A stretch of 64,000 nucleotides of DNA from Blastocystis sp. Blastoise. Lineage: Eukaryota > Sar > Bigyra > Opalinata > Blastocystidae. A program made the translations under genes and the position numbers. Where the stretch lies: positions 1,284,501 to 1,348,500 of the forward strand of contig JBBPEB010000007.1 of assembly GCA_039096225.1 (NCBI GenBank), in the 5' to 3' direction. Below the pieces are notes generated by a model. That model was not told the origin of the DNA. It saw nothing but the letters and a program-made list of their open reading frames with translations, and did no database searches. Shown one piece after another: positions 1 through 8,309 of this stretch (its first letter is position 1; each line of letters begins with the position of its first letter).

Positions 1-969
1 TATTTAACTCTGTATCCGTCATAAATATGTTTTATATTTTAATAATATGTTTTAATAAGAAAATATTTGATAATAGAAATTTTGATGTTTTGATAGTATA
101 GTTTGTTATTCGTCTTTCTCCTTGAGTTTTGGGTATTTTTTAAAAATAAAAGTATAATTATAATTAAGATAAGCTATTGCAGATACATATTTTTTATTTT
201 ATCTAAATATTTAATATTGACTGAGAAACATTCATTTATATGAAAAACATAAAAATGAAAATTTTCAAAAAAGGGTATAGTTTGTTATTGTGATTTCTCA
301 ATCAATTCTTAATAAAATAAAAAAGTTAGAACATATTTAGAAACTAGACATGTCATAGCAGATACATATTTTTCATTTTTTTAATTAATTGAAAACTCAG
401 GTGACAAGAGTCAATAGTTGAACTCAATAAAAAATGACTTTCAAAAAATTTTCTTAAAAAGTTTTCATTTGTTTTTTGTTTATATTTTCATCATTAACAA
501 TTTTATTTGACATTAGACTTTATATTTAAAAACTATATATCAAAATAAACATATTTTATAATTTTATTTTGTTTTTAAAAGACTGTGACAACAGATCACC
601 AGACAATGTTAACTCAATAAACTCTTAAAACGTTTTAATTAGTGTTTAGAATCATTCATGGACACTGAATATGATTTATTTGAAAAAGTTAGGACAACAT
701 GTTGAACTGATACAGACAATGTTTGTTCTAAAAAGTAAGTTATCAGTCTTACTAAGTTGTAAATATCATAAATATGCTTTAAATAAATAAATATGCTTTT
801 AATTATCTTTAATTAGTGAAATAAGTCGTTTAAAAAGAAGAAAGCATTTTGGATACTATAGTTTATTTTGACAATTTCTCCATCAATATTAATTTTTAAA
901 AAATAAATAAAACTTATATATAAACTAGACAACCTATAGTTTATATATTTATAAAAATACTAGGGTCAC

Positions 970-1006
970 GCCGCAGGTCCGGGGCCTAACGGCACCGGAC
1001 CGCGGC
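970..1006. repeat. GC-rich bulged hairpin in AT-rich DNA
   Basis: A strong inverted repeat. GCCGC and GGTCCGG (970-982, with a bulged A at 975) pair with CCGGACC and GCGGC (995-1006). After one G/A mismatch an inner GCC (984-986) pairs with GGC (991-993) around a TAAC loop. Nearly every base is paired, and the surrounding kilobase has almost no G or C. It could be a structured RNA, a GC cluster of the kind known from AT-rich organelle genomes, or a relic of a mobile element. The pairing is seen directly; the role is unknown. Confidence 0.7.
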
Positions 1007-1059
1007 TGCATAAAATAATAACAGTTTGGCTTTTATTTTCTTTTTTTCATTATTATATA

Positions 1060-1205
1060 TTATCTATTATATATTATTATTTATTATCTATTATATATTA
1101 TATATTATATATTATATAATATATAATATATTATATATTATATATTATATATTATATATTATATATTATATATTATATATTATATATTATATATTATATA
1201 TTACT
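1060..1205. repeat. ATATTAT-type low-complexity tract
   Basis: A run of TATATTA/TATAT units about 145 bp long, ending just before the tRNA-like fold. The open frame through it (Ile/Tyr only) is an artefact of composition. Confidence 0.8.
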
Positions 1206-1216
1206 TTAATAACACT

Positions 1217-1284
1217 TCTTATACTCTATATGGAGAGTTACAATCATTTATTGATTGTAATCAGGTTCAATTCCTGATATAAGA
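1217..1284 (+). tRNA. tRNA-like sequence, possibly decayed or organelle-derived
   Basis: The acceptor stem TCTTATA (1217-1223) pairs with TATAAGA (1278-1284). Directly inside it is a perfect T arm, TCAGG-TTCAATT-CCTGA (1261-1277), whose loop fits the TTCRANY pattern. A short D-like arm CTCT/AGAG (1224-1237) contains the GG of an A box. The anticodon arm CAATC/GATTG (1241-1257) has a 7-base loop, ATTTATT. By position the anticodon is TTA, which would read UAA. There are no spare bases at positions 8-9 and the variable loop is only three bases, so this may be a degenerate or mitochondrial-type tRNA rather than a working nuclear one. Confidence 0.35.
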
Positions 1285-1689
1285 ATTAAATAAATTCTTT
1301 AAATGATATCAAAAAAACTAAAAACAATACTTGAAAGAAAATTAAAAAACTATTTTGAATCATTATACATATTATTTATTATTTTTAAAATATATTTTGT
1401 ATTTATTAATAATTAAACAACTGTTTTAAACATTTTGTGAGTTTTTAAAGTCAATAACTTTAGAAATGAGTCACAATGTGAAGAACTCTGAAGTATTTTT
1501 AATTCATAAAAGTTATTTAAATAAACGTAATATAATGATTTAAACTCATTTTCATACTTTTTAAAAGAATTAGAAAGCTTTAATCATAACAAAGTCAGCA
1601 TTCATTCTAACTTTGACTAATAAAACATGGTTTAAAAAGTTAATATTTCTTCAGTTGTCTCAAATACTTATTTTAATCATAAATGACTC

Positions 1690-3110
1690 GAAAAAGTGAC
1701 TTTTAAATAGACTTTACCCATTCAAGATCCACTGTATCAAAACAGTTTCCGTCAGTCTTTTGATATAGTATAGAGTTTATCATACTATTTATTAAATAAA
1801 AGTAAATGTTTTGAATCTCTTTCTTAAAGACCCTTTTTGACACATTATGAAAAGTTGACACACTTAAATTCATTTTTATAAGCTAATATTTACACACTAT
1901 ACTTAATAATACCATAGCTACACATTGGTCATCACTTTAAGACATTTCGTAAACCTTTTGCATTTGCTCATTTACTTTGACCAAAATATTTTCGTCCCTC
2001 CTTTTGATATAATATAGACTGTGTGGTCTAGTTATATGAAAGTGAGATGGAATTTTGAATCTCGTCCTCTAAGTCAAACATTTTCACATTTTTAAAAATT
2101 AAGACCCTTAGAGTTGATTTTTGAAGTTAATTTTTCTACAGTGTTCCAAAAACACGATTTTGCACAAACTGAAGTAAAAATATTTTTTCAATAACTCTCA
2201 CAACCCTTTACACATGCAGTCTCTAAAAATAGATTTTGCTATATTTTTGATATGTTGTAGAGTGTCTCTTAGTGTATACTGAACAATATCTCGTTTCTTA
2301 AAACTCTCATTTTATGACTCTCTTTAAACATATTTTTACTAATTGAAAGACTTAAACACATTTTTAAAAGCTAATATTCACATAGTAGACTTTATATGAC
2401 TCTATAATCACATTAGTCAACACTTTAGACTTATTAAGAAGACTTTACCATTTGGTCATACACTTCGACCAAAATATTTTTGTCCCTCCTTTTAACATAA
2501 TATAGATCATACACTCTAGTTTAATGAATAAAAGCTCTTATTTTGAATCTCGTCCTCTAAGTCACTCATTTTTACATTTTTTTAAATTTAAGACCCTTAG
2601 AGTTGACTTTTTGACTCAATTTTTCTACAGTGCACGAAATTCACGATTTTATATAAACTGAAGTAAAAATAAATTTTAAATAATAGTCACAACCCTTCAC
2701 ACATCCACTCTCTAAAAATTATTTTCTTTGTACTTTTGATATGTTGTAGAGCTACTACAGCTGTACACTAATTAATATCTCTAAATTTTTTATTCAAAGT
2801 CTAAGACTATGTTTTACACATTCTTTGAAATTTGACAACCTTAAACTATTTATTTAAAGCTCTTATTCATAGAATATACTTAATATATGATTCGAAACAC
2901 ATATATAAACCCTTTTACTTTTTAAGACACATTTTGTCATTTGGTCATACACTTTGACCTTCATAATTTTGACTCTTCTTTTGACATAGAATAGAGTATT
3001 ATCTTTAGTTTACTAAATAAAAGTCATTATATTGAATCTCTCACTCTAAGACCACTTAATTCACATTTTTCAAAATTGTGACACTCAAACTCATTATTTT
3101 AAAACTTTGT
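1690..3110. repeat. diverged ~245-bp tandem satellite, AB dimer organisation
   Basis: A recognisable block (CTTTTGATATARTATAGAG and variants) recurs near 1758, 1998, 2248, 2485, 2737 and 2976, a spacing of about 237-252 bp. Alternate units are most alike. The stretch near 1996-2270 (CCTCCTTTT..., TTTGAATCTCGTCCTCTAAGTCA, GACCCTTAGAGTTGA, TTTCTACAGTG) is repeated closely near 2484-2755, so the higher-order period is about 490 bp. No coding potential is seen. A satellite of this kind fits a subtelomere or centromere flank; that location is inferred. Confidence 0.65.
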
Positions 3111-3749
3111 TTTAACTATAGTAGTTTGAGGACCTATTGATTACTATGATACAATATTAGTCCATTATAAGAAGATCGAAGAAAAATATCGATCACTCAA
3201 AAATCGTCCTCAGGAGCTCAAAATTGGCACACCTAGGTTTTTTGACCTCCTGAATCAGAATATCATGTCAAAATAAGAATCTAAATTTGACCGTTAAGGC
3301 CTCACGTGTTCAATATGAAAAAGTATTAAAAAATAGATAAATATAAAGAATAAACACGGATAACGTATATTGTGGGATTGAGAAAAAATCAAGTTTACCC
3401 CATGTTTATTTTTCAATTGTCTGGTCAACAATTTTTATCGGGATGATCCCAAAGAGCCAATCAAAAACGACTCAAAAATCATGTTTTCTGTTCTTTTATT
3501 AATAACTTTTTAAATATAAATAATATCGCTTAACCAAATATATGGTGCACAACTACATGTTATATCCTATTGAACTGTGTTTCAACGAAAAGTTAACTCC
3601 CCGTAAGTTTAGAGGAGTTGTGGGTACAAACTTGAGTATATAGTAGCCAATCAAATGAATTTTCCAAAAACTGACCAATGGGAATTTTTTTGCCTATTCT
3701 CATATATATAGTAATGATTATCAAAATATTAAATAACTTTTGAGATAAA

Positions 3750-3830
3750 AAATTATATATGCAAAACATAAAAAAATTAATTTTTGAAAAAAGGGTATAC
3801 TTTATAACATTAATTTCTCAGTCAATATTT
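3750..3830. repeat. dispersed copy of a sequence also at 230-300
   Basis: The stretch with AAAACATAAAAA, then TTTTGAAAAAAGGGTATA and TTTCTCAGTCAAT, resembles 239-300 (AAAACATAAAAATG, TTTTCAAAAAAGGGTATAG, TTTCTCAATCAAT). A shorter relative is near 856. It is probably part of the same repeat-derived landscape as the satellite. Confidence 0.5.
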
Positions 3831-4239
3831 AATTATTTAATATAATTTTAGCAAATAAATATAGAGAATAACACATATTAATAATATAAATTTTAACATT
3901 TAAAATTAATTAAGAAATGAGTTCAGTAGAGTCAATAGTATAACATGTTAAAAAACTGAAAATTGAAAAATCATTTTTCTAAAAATTTTCCGAAAGTTGA
4001 CAAATCAAATTCATATTTGACAATTAATTTTTACATATTTGAAAACTAGACATTATATGTATTGCATTTCTCAAAAAATTAGTCAAAAATAAGTTAGACG
4101 AGTGTATGAGTATATGCACATGTTGACTCATAATTTTGAAAAAAGTAGTTAAATATGTCCTAAACCACATATCAAAGCAATTCTATAAATATTATCACTT
4201 TATAATGAGTTTAAAGGATAAAATAATTTTGAATTGTCT

Positions 4240-4960
4240 GTTTGACTGTCTTAAGTGAAGAGATTCAATACACTTTTTATAAAAATGAGTATTAGAGTGT
4301 TTAATGTTTATAATAATAAAAGAATTGTTTGAAATAAAGGTGGTTGTGTGTTTGACCAAAATGTTAAAATGAGTCTATTTTTCTAAAATGGTTACAATAA
4401 GTATATATTGAGTGTTTTTAGAGTATTTTATATTAAAATCTACAATAAATAAACATTTTAAGTTGTTCAAAAAATTATTTTTTTAGAATTACAATAGTTA
4501 AGTCAAGAGATTCAAGTCACTTTTTATAATAATAATAAATAGACTTATTATAGAATATAAAATATTAAAAATTAGTTTAATTAAACATGGTTGACTGTTT
4601 GATAGGAGTGTTAAAATGGGTAAAAAGATTTTAATTGTTTCTAAAACTGTATAATACGTTTTTATGTCACTAAATACAAAATTATTATTGTTTAAAGAAT
4701 GTTTTTTGTCTTTCAAAAGAACTCATTCTTTGTAATTGTGACTTAAAACAAAAGAGATTCAAGTTATTTTTTACAAATTAAAATAATAAATTAAATATAT
4801 ATGTATATTAATATAAAATTCGTTTTAATAAAAGTGGATATGTGTATTTAAAAACGTTAAAATCTTTTAGAGTTTTTTAAAAATAACTTATTTGTTTTAT
4901 AAACTATATTTTATGTATAATAGGTAAAGTTTCCAAAGTATTTAAATCTATTTAGTTATG
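4240..4960. repeat. second block of ~246-bp tandem satellite
   Basis: The block GAGATTCAA-T-CACTTTTTA recurs near 4259, 4505 and 4751. The block GTGGTTG-GTGTTTGA...GTTAAAAT recurs near 4337, 4583 and 4828. Both give a period of 245-246 bp, the same as the 1.7-3.1 kb satellite. Sequence similarity between the two blocks is low by eye, so they may be different families or very old copies. Confidence 0.6.
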
Positions 4961-5726
4961 AAATGGAATGTAATTTTTGGTTTATATTTAGTTTTTCGTT
5001 TCATTTAATGAAATGATTTTGATAACACTATAAAAATTGAATTAAACTTGAATTAATTAATTTTAAATAATGAAAAGATAATTTCTCTATAAATATTCTC
5101 TTTTACTTAAAACGAATAGATTCTATTAATGATAAATATTAAAATAAGACTCTAATTTTTTTGTTTATTATATAAAGTAATAAATATCTTTTAATTATTA
5201 AGAGTACTTTTGTATTAATAATTCAAACTAAAATAAGTATAATAAAAGAAAAATTATAATATTTATCAAATAATATCAAGATATGATTACTATTTATATA
5301 ATTAAACATTTATTAATTGAGAAAAGCTGTATAATAAAATTTCTAAAATATTTATATAATAGTATATATAAAAGGAAAGGATAAAATATAAAAAAACAAA
5401 TAGATATCAAAATTATAATATTTTAAAAATAAAACAAAACAATATATGAAAAGAATAAAAAAGAATATATAATATTTTTTTAGACAAGAGAATAAGCTAT
5501 TTCTCACAATAATAATTATATAGACTAATTCAAATAAAACATAAATATTTAAAGGTAGGGTATAAGTGATAATAATATGTTTTAAAAGAAAAAGTATTTT
5601 ATAATCATATTGATATTATTTAAAATACTAAATATTTATAAAACTAAATGAATTGATAAAATACATAGAAAGTTATAAATGAAATAACAAAGAAAAGTGA
5701 ATTAATATTGAAAACTAAAAACTAAA

Positions 5727-5986
5727 TAGAAATAGAAATAGAAATAGAAATAGAAATAGAAATAGAAATAGAAATAGAAATAGAAATAGAAATAGAAATA
5801 GAAATAGAAATAGAAATAGAAATAGAAATAGAAATAGAAATAGAAATAGAAATAGAAATAGAAATAGAAATAGAAATAGAAATAGAAATAGAAATAGAAA
5901 TAGAAATAGAAATAGAAATAGAAATAGAAATAGAAATAGAAATAGAAATAGAAATAGAAATAGAAATAGAAATAGAAATAGAAATA
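5727..5986. repeat. (GAAATA)n hexanucleotide array, about 43 copies
   Basis: A virtually perfect hexamer array of about 260 bp. Its homogeneity shows recent expansion or contraction. It makes stop-free Phe/Leu and Ile/Ser frames on the minus strand, which are not genes. No telomere-type G-rich repeat is present. Confidence 0.95.
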
Positions 5987-6363
5987 TGAATAAGATCAAA
6001 ACTAAAACACAAGAGCTAATCAATTATCATTAATAAACAATAAATATATATAATCAATAATAAAAATAGCTAAAATAATACTAAATAAAAAAGGAAATAA
6101 TACTCAAAAAATGTAATATAAAATGTTAAATAGGAATTATGAATAAATTGTGAATTAAATTATTTAGAATATACTAAACTAATAACTAAACAATAGAAGA
6201 TAACAACTAAAACAATTGAAATAATAATTTATAAAATATGAAATAGTCTTCATCCTAAAAATAAAAAAATAGAAATGAATAACAAAAACATAAAAATAAA
6301 CATAATATTTAAAAAAAAATCAACATAAAATATAATAATTAAGAGATGACAACTATCAAAACT

Positions 6364-6400
6364 CAAGCGTAGGCTGGCGTAGCCAGTCGTGAAACGCTTG
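6364..6400. repeat. nested hairpin at the edge of the recombinase island
   Basis: CAAGCGT (6364-6370) pairs with ACGCTTG (6394-6400). Inside, CTGGC (6374-6378) pairs with GCCAG (6382-6386) around a GTA loop. It stands out by GC content and lies just outside the heat-shock-element island, so it could be an RNA element or a terminus of a mobile unit. Confidence 0.55.
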
Positions 6401-6453
6401 TTATTCTTTACTTTATTTACTTTCTAATGGAAATCTTATGCCTTGTTAAAACA

Positions 6454-6471
6454 TTCTAGAATATTCTAGAA
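6454..6471. promoter_or_regulatory. heat-shock element, four units
   Basis: TTC, GAA, TTC and GAA alternate at exact 5-bp spacing (6454, 6459, 6464, 6469), which is the binding pattern of heat-shock factor trimers. It is followed at once by a ~50-bp AT block (6470-6521) that recurs upstream of the next gene, then by the ATG at 6536. Confidence 0.75.
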
Positions 6472-6535
6472 TCTTTAATTTATTATATTAATATTTTGTA
6501 TAATTAATTTGTTTTGTTTATTATTTAATACTATA

Positions 6536-6691
6536 ATGACAAAGAAACGATTTGGCAATTACTACTTAGATCGTAGTGCAGAAATTTTAGAGAATGTAAA
6601 TGAAATACTGTCAGTTATTGAAATTGTTCTTATTATTATATATATTTTACTTTACTTTTATATGTCCAAGAAACGTTCTAGAACATTCTAG
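6536..6691 (+). CDS. small predicted single-span membrane protein
   Basis: A 51-codon frame starting at an ATG just downstream of a heat-shock-element promoter. The first ~25 residues are charged (MTKKRFGNYYLDRSAEILEN). A hydrophobic stretch of about 20 residues follows (IVLIIIYILLYFYM) and then a basic tail, KKRSRTF. That layout fits a tail-anchored or single-pass membrane peptide. I recognise no family. The stop lies inside the heat-shock-element array of the following gene. The shared promoter design argues that it is expressed; its small size argues for caution. Confidence 0.4.
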   Translation: MTKKRFGNYYLDRSAEILENVNEILSVIEIVLIIIYILLYFYMSKKRSRTF

Positions 6692-6698
6692 AACATTC
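6676..6698. promoter_or_regulatory. heat-shock element, five units
   Basis: TTC, GAA, TTC, GAA and TTC alternate at 5-bp spacing. Downstream at about 6720-6773 is a second copy of the ~50-bp block beginning AGAATCTTTAATTTATTATA that also follows the 6454 array. The ATG of the 124-residue gene is 20 bp further on. The whole promoter module therefore looks duplicated. Confidence 0.75.
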
Positions 6699-6793
6699 AT
6701 TTTGAACTGGCTCTATTTGTAGAATCTTTAATTTATTATATTAGTATTTTATATAATTAATTTGTTTTGTTTAATCATTGGTTAATTTAAATA

Positions 6794-7168
6794 ATGAACA
6801 AGAAATATCTTAGTTATTCTTATTTTTGTCGTGTGATGAAGAATCTAAAAGAAGAAGGAATTAAATCCAAAAAGAATGAAATAGCAAATCTATTAGAACA
6901 ATTTTTAAATAATAATAACAACAAGAATCTTAGTGATTTGCAATTGAGTTACTGTAGAAACATGTTACTTTATATAGATGATCCTGTGATTCATCAACGT
7001 CTTGAAATGCTATTGGATAAACAATATATGAAGAATGAGAATCAATATCAAGATGATAAGAATCTTATTCAACCCAATAATATGTTTATGCCAACTATGA
7101 AAAGTAATCAACAACAAAATCAATATCAAAATAATAATAATAATCTATCTTTCTTACCTTTTAATTAA
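6794..7168 (+). CDS. 124-residue protein of unknown function, heat-shock-element promoter
   Basis: An uninterrupted frame without introns, unlike the neighbouring cellular genes. The first ~85 residues are a mixed-charge, probably helical domain (KYLSYSYFCRVMKNL near the start, then LLEQFL and RLEMLLDKQYM). The last 40 are low-complexity Asn/Gln (QQQNQYQNNNNN) ending in LSFLPFN. I recognise no family. It converges on the tyrosine recombinase with a gap of 66 bp and shares its heat-shock-element promoter type, so the two probably belong to one mobile or viral unit. A structural or DNA-binding accessory role is possible but not shown. Confidence 0.6.
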   Translation: MNKKYLSYSYFCRVMKNLKEEGIKSKKNEIANLLEQFLNNNNNKNLSDLQLSYCRNMLLYIDDPVIHQRLEMLLDKQYMKNENQYQDDKNLIQPNNMFMPTMKSNQQQNQYQNNNNNLSFLPFN

Positions 7169-7234
7169 TTTTTATATCCTTTTATTACTAGTTGTTTAGT
7201 TATTAAAATTATTAAACAAAACAAATATTAAAAA

Positions 7235-8182
7235 TTATTCAATTAATTTTTTAAATAAATTATTATTTTCTAAAGATACATAAGAATTAATATGTGTATA
7301 ATCATTATGACATAAAGCAGAAGCAGAATTTTCTATATCTTGGAATGTATTGGTTGTAGTTGTAGCATATAATTTTCTTAATGCATTAATGGTTAATTTT
7401 GGATGGATTTGTTTTAAATGCTTATTCACAAACCAATCAAATGCTTTAGTAGTAAATCCAGTTCTTACAGAAGATTCAAATATAAATTTACGATTTGGAT
7501 TTCTTTTTAAGAGTAATTCTAGATCTTCAATCAATTCTTTTGGTGCATCTAATTGAATTGTAGAGTATTTACCAGCAGTTTTATAATCATTCAATAGAAT
7601 AGAACCAGTGTGTTTCTCTTTATCATAAACAATATAATTCTTATGAATAACTGGATCAATAGTATCTTCTGGAGTTAGAATGAATAATTGAGCATAATCA
7701 GCACGAGCAGGAGGAAGATAGGAGTAAAAATCTAATATTAATCGTAATGGATTATAATTTTCTAATTTATCGTGATATTCATGTAAATATGGAGTCGTAA
7801 TACCATCTTTAATAAGATCTTGAATCAAAGTACGTTTCTTATTATCCAGATATTTTTCATACATTGAATTGATAATCACATAAAATTCACACCATTTATT
7901 TAAAATACCTTCTTTATTTAATGAAGAAACATTACGTATAATAAATAATATCAATTCACATAACGATTTCATTGGACTAATTTTGATTTTACGTTCATTT
8001 ACCATATAATCCATGAATGAATAAGGATTCTTTAAGAATTCTGAGAACTTTTTAAATGGTAATGGGAAAATATATAAATTGAAATAATTGGTTAAACGTT
8101 TTTTCCAAATATCAGAATAATTTGAATTCTGTATAACCAAAAGATACTTGTCATAATTTGTATTTTTCATTGATTTTCTCAA
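7235..8182 (-). CDS. tyrosine recombinase/integrase of mobile-element type
   Basis: A 315-residue intronless protein. The N-terminal half is helical, like a core-binding domain. The C-terminal half shows the tyrosine-recombinase catalytic set: an Arg in LPPARADYAQ (about residue 160), a Lys in DYKTAGKY, an Arg in INALRKLYA, a His in ALCHNDYTH and the Tyr nucleophile in INSYVS. The first position of the usual H-x-x-R box is Asn here (NALR). The PPARADY context resembles integrases of eukaryotic YR elements and large DNA viruses or virophages rather than bacterial XerC/D. It should cut and rejoin DNA through a 3'-phosphotyrosine. The upstream region carries ten heat-shock-element units. No intron and compact packing fit a transferred or mobile unit. 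The exact family (Crypton, polinton-like or other) is undecided. Confidence 0.8.
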   Translation of the reverse strand: MRKSMKNTNYDKYLLVIQNSNYSDIWKKRLTNYFNLYIFPLPFKKFSEFLKNPYSFMDYMVNERKIKISPMKSLCELILFIIRNVSSLNKEGILNKWCEFYVIINSMYEKYLDNKKRTLIQDLIKDGITTPYLHEYHDKLENYNPLRLILDFYSYLPPARADYAQLFILTPEDTIDPVIHKNYIVYDKEKHTGSILLNDYKTAGKYSTIQLDAPKELIEDLELLLKRNPNRKFIFESSVRTGFTTKAFDWFVNKHLKQIHPKLTINALRKLYATTTTNTFQDIENSASALCHNDYTHINSYVSLENNNLFKKLIE

Positions 8183-8258
8183 GTAGAATCTCTAAAACTT
8201 CTATTTTCAAAAGAATAATACATAAGAAAATCAAAATAAAATATCTAAGATTCTCATG

Positions 8259-8306
8259 TTCTCGAATGTTCTAGAAGTTTCGAGAATGTTCTAGAATATT
8301 CTAGAA
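8259..8306. promoter_or_regulatory. perfect ten-unit heat-shock element
   Basis: TTC and GAA alternate ten times at exactly 5 bp (TTC at 8259, 8269, 8279, 8289, 8299; GAA at 8264, 8274, 8284, 8294, 8304). It lies about 80 bp upstream of the recombinase start on the minus strand. It could bind several heat-shock-factor trimers side by side. The palindromic TTCTAGAA core could also serve as a terminal repeat; the similar arrays at 6454 and 6676 bracket the other side of the island. Confidence 0.8.
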
Positions 8307-8309
8307 AAT

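Noticed and set aside
1217-1284. Suppressor tRNA implying a reassigned UAA codon
   Set aside because: Conserved proteins here (Cpn10, PAK, Nup98, hydrolase) end at TAA at the expected C-terminus, and none carries an internal UAA in a supported exon.
5715-6023. Long minus-strand Phe/Leu and Ile/Ser open frames
   Set aside because: They are translations of the (GAAATA)n array, open only because the repeat has no stop.
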